NCBI RefSeq assembly: GCF_014194695.1
Contig: NZ_JACIAH010000002.1
Span: 1 to 64,000, forward strand
Direction of reading: 5' to 3'
DNA length: 64,000 bases
DNA from: Rhizobium sp. BK399
GTDB lineage: Bacteria; Pseudomonadota; Alphaproteobacteria; Rhizobiales; Rhizobiaceae
The position numbers and the translations under genes were made by a program. This document shows positions 1 through 6,457 of the stretch, piece by piece. The notes under the pieces are model-generated. The model did not search any database. It was not told the origin of the DNA and was given only the letters and a program-made list of their open reading frames with translations. The first letter of the stretch is position 1. Each line of letters begins with the position of its first letter.

Positions 1-84
1 CACACCATGCCGCTGGAAGACATCAACAAGGGCTTCGAGCTCATGCATTCCGGCGAAAGCATCCGAAGCGTGGTACTGTATTGA
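1..84 (+). CDS. S-(hydroxymethyl)glutathione dehydrogenase (class III alcohol dehydrogenase), C-terminal end only
   Basis: Reading from base 1 gives 27 residues and a TGA stop. The tail contains MPLEDINKGFELMHSGESIR, which matches the conserved C-terminus of class III zinc alcohol dehydrogenases that oxidise S-hydroxymethylglutathione, the formaldehyde adduct of glutathione, with NAD. The rest of the gene lies left of the window. It sits about 320 bases upstream of a Rieske ferredoxin/reductase pair, which is what one expects if those proteins feed an O-demethylase that releases formaldehyde. The family call rests on this short tail only. Confidence 0.7.
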   Translation, partial: HTMPLEDINKGFELMHSGESIRSVVLY

Positions 85-408
85 GACGAGGACGACGCTC
101 GGAGTCCAGAGACTGAGCTTCACTCAAGAAGGTTCGCCAGCGCAGCACCTGCAGCAGTGGCGGCCCTAGCTATCGCGGGCGCGGACGTAGGTCATCCGGG
201 CCGCGCCAGCAACGGCGGCGCGGCAGCTACCCGCAAACCGGCCGCTTTCGCGACTGAATGAAGTCTTTTCATCAGGTGTAAATCTCTCTCTGCACCAAGC
301 TCTCCTGTGCACACCACCGGCACTTGAGGTTTTTTGATCATCTTTTCTCCCGCGCCGAACGGCGTTTTGGCCTAGCCTCAATCAGCAAGACAAGCTTGGG
401 AGGACCAG
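85..408. other. Intergenic gap upstream of mocE
   Basis: No open frame here looks like a gene. The only clear element is the ribosome binding site GGGAGGA a few bases before the ATG at 409. I saw no convincing inverted repeat, promoter or terminator; the ferredoxin promoter is presumably in this stretch. Confidence 0.5.
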
Positions 409-723
409 ATGAGCGCGTGGATCAAGGCCTGTGAAATCGATGACATCGACAATGAGGACGTCATCCGTTTTGATCACGAAGGCAAGACCTTCGCGATCTA
501 TCGGAGCCCCGACGACAGCTTCTATGCCACGGATGGGATGTGCTCTCACGAAAAGGTGCATCTCGCCGACGGATTGGTGATGGACCACATCATCGAGTGT
601 CCAAAACACAATGGCAGGTTTGACTACCGCACCGGCGAGGCACGCGGAGCCCCCGTGTGCGTCAACCTCAGGACCTACCGGACAAAGATCGAAGACGGAA
701 ACGTCTACCTTGGCCTGGAGTGA
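409..723 (+). CDS. mocE: MocE-type Rieske [2Fe-2S] ferredoxin
   Basis: A 104-residue soluble Rieske ferredoxin. The cluster ligands are visible as C45-x-H47 and C64-x-x-H67 (CSH ... CPKH), the two-Cys/two-His pattern. In characterised rhizobia MocE passes electrons from a reductase to the MocD oxygenase in breakdown of the rhizopine 3-O-methyl-scyllo-inosamine. The start has a strong GGGAGGA site. The gene is followed after 6 bases by a ferredoxin reductase, so the two are surely cotranscribed. No MocD-like oxygenase is in view; it may lie to the left or elsewhere. A general Rieske ferredoxin of another oxygenase is the alternative. Confidence 0.85.
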   Translation: MSAWIKACEIDDIDNEDVIRFDHEGKTFAIYRSPDDSFYATDGMCSHEKVHLADGLVMDHIIECPKHNGRFDYRTGEARGAPVCVNLRTYRTKIEDGNVYLGLE

Positions 724-729
724 GGAACC

Positions 730-1953
730 ATGGAAGAGTTTGTCATTGTCGGCGGCGGCCAGTGCGGCGCAAGAGCAGCGCTTGCGCTACGCGATCAAGG
801 ATTTGATGGTGGCATCACCTTGATCGGCGAAGAACGGCACCTTCCTTACGAGCGTCCACCCTTGTCGAAGGAACATCTGATGTCACCGGAGGGTATCGAA
901 CCTCCCTTCGTCGTCACGGGTAGCGTGCTTGCTGAACGGAAGATAGCGACGTTGACGGGCGATGCCGCCGTCGGATTGGATCGCCAGGCTCGGTCGGTGG
1001 AACTGGCAAGCGGACGCCGTGTCTCCTACGACAAACTACTGCTCGCAACCGGTTCGTCCCCGCGAAAGCTCTCCTCTGTGGAAGGCATGGAGCATGTCTT
1101 CTATCTGCGCACACACGACGATGCCCAGCGCCTGTCGCGACGTCTTGTCCCCGGAGGGCATTTGGCAATCATCGGCGCAGGCTTCATCGGCCTGGAGTTG
1201 GCTGCAGCGGCGAGGCAAAGAGGCCTCGAAGTCACGGTTATCGAAGCGCTGCCGCGCATCCTCATGCGAGCGGTACCGGATGCCATCGCAGCACGCGTCC
1301 AAGCGCTCCACCAGGCCCATGGCGTACGCATCCTTTGCGGTACAAGCGCGGGGCAGATCACGCCGCATGCCGCCGGCATCACCCTGTCCCTGAATGACGG
1401 CGAAATCCTCGATGTAGCGACCCTGGTCGTCGGCATTGGTGCCGAACCTCGCTGCGAACTCGCGCATCTCGCGGGCCTCTCGGTCGAGAACGGCATCGCC
1501 GTCAACGCCACGCTGCAGACAAGCGATCCAGCCATCTATGCCGCTGGCGATTGCTGCTCGTTCCCTTACGGAGGCAAGAGGATCCGCCTGGAAGCATGGC
1601 GAAACGCCCAAGACCAAGGGGCGCATGCATCCGCCAATATGCTGGGGGCGGAAAGACCCTACGAAGTGGTTCCCTGGTTCTGGTCCGATCAATACGACTT
1701 CTCGCTTCAGATAGCCGGTCTCGCCAATGAATCGACGAGCACCATCACTCGGGAGATCGACGAGGAAGCATTGATCTTATTTCATCTCGCTGACGATCAG
1801 CGGATCGTTGCGGCGAGTGGCTGGGCACGGGGCAACCGGATTGCACGAGATATCAAGGTGGCCGAGATGTTGATCGCTCAGCGCGCCAAGCCCGCACCGA
1901 GCGCGTTATCGTCGCCTGCAGTGAGCTTGAAATCTTTGCTATCCCGGTCATAG
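730..1953 (+). CDS. FAD-dependent ferredoxin reductase (MocF-like)
   Basis: A 407-residue flavoprotein of the pyridine-nucleotide-disulphide oxidoreductase fold: an FAD-binding GGGQCGARAA near the N-terminus, an NAD(P)H-binding GAGFIGLELA near residue 150, an IYAAGDC flavin motif near residue 270, and a C-terminal reductase domain. It would move electrons from NAD(P)H to the Rieske ferredoxin encoded 6 bases upstream. Length and motifs match oxygenase-associated reductases such as putidaredoxin reductase and MocF. The call as reductase is firm; the rhizopine role is inferred from context. Confidence 0.85.
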   Translation: MEEFVIVGGGQCGARAALALRDQGFDGGITLIGEERHLPYERPPLSKEHLMSPEGIEPPFVVTGSVLAERKIATLTGDAAVGLDRQARSVELASGRRVSYDKLLLATGSSPRKLSSVEGMEHVFYLRTHDDAQRLSRRLVPGGHLAIIGAGFIGLELAAAARQRGLEVTVIEALPRILMRAVPDAIAARVQALHQAHGVRILCGTSAGQITPHAAGITLSLNDGEILDVATLVVGIGAEPRCELAHLAGLSVENGIAVNATLQTSDPAIYAAGDCCSFPYGGKRIRLEAWRNAQDQGAHASANMLGAERPYEVVPWFWSDQYDFSLQIAGLANESTSTITREIDEEALILFHLADDQRIVAASGWARGNRIARDIKVAEMLIAQRAKPAPSALSSPAVSLKSLLSRS

Positions 1954-1990
1954 ACTTTCCGGAGTTGGCGACTTTCGAATGGGAGAGGCA

Positions 1991-2992
1991 ATGAAAGAGC
2001 TCCGGATCGGTATCATCGGAACCGGCGTCATGGGTGCCGATCATGCAACGATTCTGGCCGATGGTGTCGCGAACGCGAGGCTTGTCGCGGTGCAGGATTT
2101 TGTTCGCGGCCGCGCTGAAAACGTCGCCGCATCCCTTGGTGTGCGCGCCATCGCAGATGCGGACGCCTTGATCAGCGATCCCAACGTCGATGCCGTGATG
2201 GTCTGCTCGCCTGATGGCACTCACGCGGCGCTGGCATTGAAGGCAATTGCGGCGGGAAAGCCCGTGCTCGTCGAAAAACCTCTGGCAGCAAGCTTGGAGG
2301 ATGCCGAGGAGATCATTCGAGCGGAAGTCGCAGCCGGAAAGCGCCTGGTACAGGTCGGTTTCATGCGGCGCTTTGATGCCGGTTACGTCGAGATGAAACA
2401 AGCGCTCGCCTCCGGCGAACTGGGGCGACCGCTCTTTCTCCATTGCGTTCACCGGAACGCTGTCGGCCCAGACTACCTCACATCCGAACTGGTGATTGCC
2501 AATTCCGCCGGCCACGAGTTCGACATCGCGCGGTACCTCCTCGACGAAGAGATCACCTCAGCAGTCGTCGCCAGCCCACCGGCAACCCGAAATGCCCCGA
2601 ACAGGCAACCGCAGTTCATTCTGTTGCAAACTGCGTCCGGTGTGGTGGTCGATATCGAGGTCTTCACGGACGCCCAGTATGGATACGATGTGCGGGCAGA
2701 ACTCGTCTGCGAGGATGGAACCATCGCGCTGGATCCCAGCCCGGCAACGACGCTGCGTACAAAGGGCCACGACGGCTTCCGGACACCTGCGGATTGGCGG
2801 CCGCGGTTCCGGCAAGCCTACCGCGCGCAGTTGGAAGCCTGGACGGCTGGCATCCTCACACAGAGGCCCTCAGGCTCGAGTGCTTGGGATGGCTACATGG
2901 CGATGTTGGTGACGAAGGCTTGCCTTCAGGCCTGGAAGACGGGCAATCGTGTTGCCGTGGAACTCCCCGAAAAACCGTCTCTGTATCAGTAA
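1991..2992 (+). CDS. Gfo/Idh/MocA family oxidoreductase, inositol 2-dehydrogenase-like
   Basis: A 333-residue NAD(P)-dependent dehydrogenase. It shows the N-terminal GIIGTGVMGADH Rossmann motif, the EKP signature (VLVEKPLA) and an H-E-F-D motif (SAGHEFDIARYLL) at the catalytic position used by inositol dehydrogenases. I chose the ATG at 1991 because GGGAGAGG lies just before it; an ATG at 1979 would place that site inside the gene. It probably oxidises an inositol or amino-inositol (IolG/IdhA or MocA role). It follows the ferredoxin reductase by 37 bases on the same strand, suggesting one operon. The exact substrate cannot be told from sequence. Confidence 0.82.
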   Translation: MKELRIGIIGTGVMGADHATILADGVANARLVAVQDFVRGRAENVAASLGVRAIADADALISDPNVDAVMVCSPDGTHAALALKAIAAGKPVLVEKPLAASLEDAEEIIRAEVAAGKRLVQVGFMRRFDAGYVEMKQALASGELGRPLFLHCVHRNAVGPDYLTSELVIANSAGHEFDIARYLLDEEITSAVVASPPATRNAPNRQPQFILLQTASGVVVDIEVFTDAQYGYDVRAELVCEDGTIALDPSPATTLRTKGHDGFRTPADWRPRFRQAYRAQLEAWTAGILTQRPSGSSAWDGYMAMLVTKACLQAWKTGNRVAVELPEKPSLYQ

Positions 2993-3073
2993 CACCACAG
3001 GAATCGAGGAAATCGGCTGACGTCCGGCACGTCAGCGCGGGAATGGCGAGGTTGGCCTAGACGTCAACGAGAA

Positions 3074-3094
3074 AGCCCCGCTTCGCGCGAGGCT
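3074..3094 (-). terminator. Rho-independent terminator of the gene at 3100-3366
   Basis: On the minus strand AGCCTCGC pairs with GCGGGGCT (one G-U pair) around a five-base loop and is followed by TTTCTC. It lies just past the stop codon at 3100. Confidence 0.55.
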
Positions 3095-3099
3095 CACTC

Positions 3100-3366
3100 T
3101 TATCGGCAGACCGTTCTGTACCGCGTAATGTAGTGGTTGTGGCTTCGGTGCTGATACGGCACCCTCCAGCAAACGTCGCGATAAGCGTAACGCGGTCGGT
3201 AGTAGTCACGATACCTCGGTCCCTCTCGGTAATAACGAGGTGGCGGCGGATCGTCATAGTATCGAGAGTCTCCGGAACCGAACTCGAAATAAACACCTTG
3301 GGCGTCCGCAGGGGCACTTACCAGAAGTGCTGCGAGGCCGGCCACTGCGATAATCAACCGTTTCAT
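3100..3366 (-). CDS. Small secreted Tyr/Arg-rich protein
   Basis: An 88-residue protein with a clear signal peptide (MKRLIIAVAGLAALLVSAPADAQ) and a short mature part rich in Tyr, Arg and Pro (RYYREGPRYRDYYRPRYAYR), ending with a cysteine pair (C66-type VCWRV and a terminal CR). The start has AAAGGAG seven bases upstream. Similar small periplasmic proteins of unknown function are common in Rhizobiales. An EcfG-like promoter and two palindromes precede it, and its minus-strand neighbours carry the same promoter type, so a stress role is likely. The biochemical function is unknown. Confidence 0.75.
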   Translation of the reverse strand: MKRLIIAVAGLAALLVSAPADAQGVYFEFGSGDSRYYDDPPPPRYYREGPRYRDYYRPRYAYRDVCWRVPYQHRSHNHYITRYRTVCR

Positions 3367-3392
3367 GGTCAGTCTCCTTTCTCTGCAGATTC

Positions 3393-3417
3393 AACGCCCC
3401 ATGATCCCTATGGTTCA
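3393..3417 (-). promoter_or_regulatory. EcfG/RpoE2-like promoter of the gene at 3100-3366
   Basis: On the minus strand TGAAC (3417-3413), 16 bases, then CGTT (3396-3393). The alphaproteobacterial general stress consensus is GGAAC-N16/17-CGTT; one base of the -35 differs. It ends 27 bases before the start codon. Three neighbouring genes have the same arrangement with the same 16-base spacer. Confidence 0.5.
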
Positions 3418-3426
3418 GCCGTTTGA

Positions 3427-3448
3427 GGTCCTATAGGACCTAAGTCCT
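3427..3448. promoter_or_regulatory. Two overlapping palindromes upstream of an EcfG-like promoter
   Basis: GGTCCTATAGGACC (3427-3440) is a perfect 14-bp palindrome and GGACCTAAGTCC (3436-3447) overlaps it. The second fits RGNCYWWRGNCY, the pattern I recall for the LuxR-type HTH of the LOV protein EL222. They lie directly upstream of the -35 element at 3413-3417, the position of an activator. A related sequence lies upstream of the EcfG promoter at 6205-6229. Confidence 0.45.
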
Positions 3449-3472
3449 ACAGGAGCTCCGGGGAAGGCGGCA

Positions 3473-3501
3473 GAGAAAAGCCCCGCGGTGTTGGCGGGGC
3501 T
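3473..3501 (-). terminator. Rho-independent terminator of the gene at 3601-3834
   Basis: On the minus strand AGCCCCGC, a seven-base loop and GCGGGGCT are followed by TTTCTC. The hairpin (3479-3501) is about 100 bases past the stop codon at 3601. Confidence 0.6.
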
Positions 3502-3600
3502 CTTTAGTATCGCTACATCTCAAAACAACGTGTCTAGGGCGACACGAGCTGAATGGGAAAACGCCGCAGGTCTGCTTCTGTTCCCGACCGTTTCCCGTTG

Positions 3601-3834
3601 CTACGTCTCCCGGTGCGTGAAGCCTCGCGCCACGTCGATCAGGGCACGCAATTGCATCTCGTCGTGGACTCCCTGACGATAGAACTCGATGATGATGGAA
3701 GCGATCCGTTCGGACTCGTCCGAGGACGCCTCGATCCCCTGTTCATTGCGGATATGGTGGAGCACACGATGACAGACTGCCAGATCCTTGGAATGCAACG
3801 GCTCGTCGCGGCGGCTGTAGCGTTTGTGGGACAT
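3601..3834 (-). CDS. Small orphan protein behind a stress promoter
   Basis: A 77-residue soluble, helix-favouring protein (MSHKRYSRRDEPLHSKDLAV... ) with no signal peptide or membrane segment. I set the start at 3834 because GGAGGAGGGAGG lies immediately upstream; longer readings in this frame have no such site. The tail (EFYRQGVHDEMQLRALIDVA) looks like an amphipathic helix. A perfect EcfG-type promoter lies about 120 bases upstream, and the leader between them can form two hairpins. I do not recognise a family. Its neighbours on both sides are small secreted proteins with similar promoters. Confidence 0.7.
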   Translation of the reverse strand: MSHKRYSRRDEPLHSKDLAVCHRVLHHIRNEQGIEASSDESERIASIIIEFYRQGVHDEMQLRALIDVARGFTHRET

Positions 3835-3866
3835 AGTGGTTCCTCCCTCCTCCACAGCAGAAAGGA

Positions 3867-3938
3867 GCCCCGCAGGGAAGCGGGGCAGATAACAGGGACA
3901 TTTGGAAAGGCCAAGGCGCAGTGTGCGAAACGCCTTGG
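3867..3938 (-). promoter_or_regulatory. Structured 5' leader with two perfect hairpins
   Basis: Between the promoter at 3951-3975 and the start at 3834 the minus-strand transcript contains CCAAGGCG/CGCCTTGG (3911-3938, 12-base loop) and GCCCCGC/GCGGGGC (3867-3886, 6-base loop). The second is followed by TCCTTTCT and could act as a weak terminator. It may equally end transcripts of the BA14K gene whose last codon is at 4036. Confidence 0.4.
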
Positions 3939-3950
3939 AACTGTGCCTAG

Positions 3951-3975
3951 AACGCGATGAAAGGCTGTTGGTTCC
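3951..3975 (-). promoter_or_regulatory. EcfG/RpoE2-type promoter of the gene at 3601-3834
   Basis: Perfect match on the minus strand: GGAAC (3975-3971), 16 bases, CGTT (3954-3951). The predicted transcript would have a leader of about 110 bases. Confidence 0.65.
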
Positions 3976-4035
3976 CGCCGTCTCGTTCTGTCTTAACGCA
4001 AAAGAGCGGCAATCGCCCACAGTGCCGGGCGAGGC

Positions 4036-4633
4036 TTACTGGCTGACAGTTATGATGCTTGAGCCCTCGGGAAACGGCGAGACGCATTCGCGCCTCGGGC
4101 CGCCATACGGCTGGTATGTATTGTCATCCGTCCGATAGGACGCATAGCGGCCCGAACACCACACGACATGGTTGGTATTCCCGTTGCTTACCGATCCCGT
4201 GACCTCCGTGGATGGGGCCGCGAACGGAGAGGCAGGTGCGGACCTGACCGCTATAGGAGCGATAGGTATCGCTGGTGGGATTGTAGGACCGGTAACGCGA
4301 CGCGCACCACTGTTCATGATCGTTGCGCAGCGAAGTGTCGCCGGAGTCTGCCGACATGCCCTGGGAGGCTGCTTCCGTTACGGGGTCCGTCTTAGGTGCC
4401 GGGACGACGGGAGTGATCGGATAGGCTGCGGAGACAAGGGGCGCAACGCGCTCGAACTTTTGGCTCCGAGGATCGACGCGCTCAGGAGTTGAAGTCCAGG
4501 GGCCCGCAGTTTGCAGATTGCCCAAGTGTTGTCCTTCGGGCACGGCACGGATGTATGTGGCAGCAGCCGCGCCGATGAGACAGGCCCCCACCGCCGCGGC
4601 AGCGCCGAACAGCACCGTAGCAATCGCTTTCAT
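4036..4633 (-). pseudogene. BA14K family protein, frameshifted between its two BA14K repeats
   Basis: From the ATG at 4633 (GGGAGG upstream) the protein begins with a signal/anchor segment (MKAIATVLFGAAAAVGACLI), then a linker, then one BA14K repeat ([20 protein letters not shown] ... VRTC). After that Cys the frame runs 30-odd unrelated residues to a stop at 4124. The next frame continues with SPF, a short linker and a second repeat ([20 protein letters not shown] ... RREC-VSPF) ending at 4036. BA14K proteins often carry two such repeats, each closed by C-x-SPF/Y, so one base too many (or two missing) near 4231 breaks the gene. BA14K proteins are small envelope proteins, first noted in Brucella as immunoreactive. 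Sequencing error cannot be excluded. Confidence 0.7.
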
Positions 4634-4692
4634 AGCAGCCTCCCTACCCCCTCGATCCAACTGATTGTGCGACACAATCGAGTTCAGCGAGA

Positions 4693-4717
4693 AACCCGCC
4701 TTCCGGAACTTTGTTCC
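4693..4717 (-). promoter_or_regulatory. EcfG-like promoter of the BA14K gene
   Basis: On the minus strand GGAAC (4717-4713), 16 bases, GGTT (4696-4693). The -10 differs from CGTT at one base but keeps the invariant TT. It sits 60 bases before the start at 4633. Confidence 0.5.
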
Positions 4718-4740
4718 TCCTCGTCCTGCCTCGCTCGGCG

Positions 4741-4768
4741 AAAGCCCGGCGGCACTGCGTCGCCGGGC
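4741..4768 (-). terminator. Rho-independent terminator of the gene at 4776-5636
   Basis: On the minus strand GCCCGGCG and CGCCGGGC form an 8-bp perfect stem around a nine-base loop, followed by TTTC. It starts 8 bases past the stop. Confidence 0.6.
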
Positions 4769-4775
4769 CGGTCAT

Positions 4776-5636
4776 CTATGCCGTCAGGATGTAGACGATC
4801 GTGAAGTCGTCCGGATCGACGATGACGATCCGTCCATCAGCAAGGATGAAGAAGCGATAGGCCTTGTACTGCGGCACGACCTCGACGATCCGCGACGGCA
4901 ACGGCTCAAGGTCGATATGGCGCGGAATGTTGGTGCCGACGGCGACCTCGAAATTCGTCTCCTTGACGCGCTCGACGTGAACTTCCTTGACGACCTGGCG
5001 GATCTCGGTCTGCTGTTCCACTGAAATATTCACGTTCGTCGTGTTGTTCTCGGTCTTCGTTTCCGTTGACGACTTATTGGTGGTCGTCGAATGCTGCTCG
5101 GTGTTCGAAGACTTCGACGCATCACCGCCCTGTGCAGGCTGGTTTTGGCCGCTGGTGGTAGAATTGGAATTGGTTTCGGAACCCGAGCCGCTCGAAGACA
5201 AGCCGCCCTTGGTGGAAGAGCCGTTGTCATTCGAGGGTTTTGTCTTTGTGGTCGATCCGGCATCGCCAGAACCGCTCAGAGATCCCCCCTGACTGCCGGT
5301 CGCACCGTTCTCGGAAGGCTTCATCGTCTTGCCGGAGTTTTCACCAGTGGACGATCCGCTTGAACCCTGTTCAGCCGGCTTCTGAGTATCTGATTGGCCT
5401 CCGCCCGATTCACTCTGGCCCGAAGCTCCCCCGCCCGAAGAGCCGTCGCCTGTCGCGGGTGCGCCGGCGTCCGGTTGCTGCGTCGTGGCGCCGTCGGACT
5501 GTGGCTGCGTACCCTGCTGCGAGCTTCCCTTCTTCGGCAGGATCGGAGCGTCCTGGGCGGACGCGGGAACAAAAGCGAGGGGCGAAGTTCCGATCGCCAA
5601 CGCCGCGACGATGATGGGTAGTGTCTTGCGTTTCAT
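4776..5636 (-). CDS. DUF1236 domain protein with long low-complexity linker
   Basis: A 286-residue exported protein. A signal peptide (MKRKTLPIIVAALAIGTSPL ... ASAQ) is followed by about 170 residues made almost only of Ser, Gly, Thr, Asn, Gln, Asp and Pro, then a folded C-terminus. That end has the DUF1236 pattern YRFFILADGRIVIVDPDDFT. The start at 5636 is preceded by AAGGAG; an upstream ATG at 5693 lacks one. DUF1236 is frequent in rhizobial secreted proteins but has no known activity. A second DUF1236 gene is next upstream. A weak promoter-like GGAAT-N16-CGGT lies at 5674-5698. The linker suggests an extended surface or wall-spanning tether. Confidence 0.78.
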   Translation of the reverse strand: MKRKTLPIIVAALAIGTSPLAFVPASAQDAPILPKKGSSQQGTQPQSDGATTQQPDAGAPATGDGSSGGGASGQSESGGGQSDTQKPAEQGSSGSSTGENSGKTMKPSENGATGSQGGSLSGSGDAGSTTKTKPSNDNGSSTKGGLSSSGSGSETNSNSTTSGQNQPAQGGDASKSSNTEQHSTTTNKSSTETKTENNTTNVNISVEQQTEIRQVVKEVHVERVKETNFEVAVGTNIPRHIDLEPLPSRIVEVVPQYKAYRFFILADGRIVIVDPDDFTIVYILTA

Positions 5637-5758
5637 GTTTATTCTCCTTGAACGACAAGGCAGACGCAGCCACACCGATCGCGGCTGCGGCATATTCCCT
5701 TGATGTCGTTTGATTGGTGCTGGTGGTGAGCGCAGCGTTGCCGCGCTCTGGACCAGGA

Positions 5759-6157
5759 TCAGTTGATGACCTGGATGACCTTGCGCGATGAAGGCTCGAC
5801 GATCACACGTTCGTCGTTCACCACGGCATAGGAGTATTTCGGATTGTCAGGAACAGGCGTCACGACAACGGTCTCCGGAAGCGGCTGACCGACGATGACC
5901 TTCTGCTTGACGACGACCCGTGCCGAAGGCGCAGGCGCCTCACGGACGTAGGTAACCACCTTCTGCGGCGGTGGCTCGAGGATCGCGCCGACAGTCGCTC
6001 CGGCGACCCCACCAACGGCTGCGCCAACCGGTCCACCGACGATCGCGCCGGTGACTGCACCGCCTGCCGCGCCGTTGACGGTCGACGACTGCGCGAATGC
6101 TACGCCGGACGCTAGGACCAATGCTGCGGCAGCGCCAATCGAATGTTTGATAAGCAT
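5759..6157 (-). CDS. DUF1236 domain protein with glycine zipper
   Basis: A 132-residue exported protein. After the signal peptide (MLIKHSIGAAAALVLASGVAFAQ) comes a glycine-zipper stretch (GAAGGAVTGAIVGGPVGAAV) typical of outer-membrane or membrane-inserting helices, then a DUF1236 end (YSYAVVNDERVIVEPSSRKV). The ATG at 6157 has AAGGAGG seven bases upstream. A perfect EcfG-type promoter and two LuxR-type sites lie upstream, shared with the divergent GH15 gene. Function unknown; an envelope stress role is inferred from the promoter. Confidence 0.78.
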   Translation of the reverse strand: MLIKHSIGAAAALVLASGVAFAQSSTVNGAAGGAVTGAIVGGPVGAAVGGVAGATVGAILEPPPQKVVTYVREAPAPSARVVVKQKVIVGQPLPETVVVTPVPDNPKYSYAVVNDERVIVEPSSRKVIQVIN

Positions 6158-6204
6158 GTTTTCCTCCTTGAACAAAGCGGCCTCGACGGGCCGCTCGTAA
6201 ATCC

Positions 6205-6229
6205 AACGAGGTGGAATCCTGACGGTTCC
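6205..6229 (-). promoter_or_regulatory. EcfG/RpoE2-type promoter of the gene at 5759-6157
   Basis: Perfect on the minus strand: GGAAC (6229-6225), 16 bases, CGTT (6208-6205). It leaves a leader of about 40 bases before the start codon. Confidence 0.68.
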
Positions 6230-6236
6230 GTCTACC

Positions 6237-6270
6237 GGACCTCAGTCCCAGGTGAACCCGACTTTAGTCC
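6237..6270. promoter_or_regulatory. Two tandem LuxR-type palindromes between divergent stress genes
   Basis: GGACCTCAGTCC (6237-6248) and CGACTTTAGTCC (6259-6270) each match RGNCYWWRGNCY at 11 of 12 positions. Their centres are 22 bases apart, two helical turns, so bound dimers would sit on one DNA face. The first begins 7 bases upstream of the EcfG -35 element at 6225-6229. The same core occurs at 3436-3447. Confidence 0.45.
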
Positions 6271-6457
6271 GAGCGAACGCTTTCATGCCGGCGAACTGGC
6301 AAGGAGAAGGGGTGCTTACGCGCGTCTCATTGCTTTCAAACAAACAACTTGCGGGAAGCATGCTGCCAAACCGGCTCCGTCGAAGGACCACTATGTGCAC
6401 TTGACCCTCCTTCCAGGCCTCTACCTTAGACGAGACCACGAACAAAGGAGATCGGTC

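Noticed and set aside
5674..5698. GGAAT-N16-CGGT before the DUF1236 gene at 4776-5636
   Set aside because: Two mismatches to the EcfG consensus; spacing alone is not enough to list it as a promoter.
6143..6457. N-terminal extension of the GH15 frame
   Set aside because: It overlaps the divergent DUF1236 gene and its promoter; the GTG at 6458 has a proper ribosome binding site.
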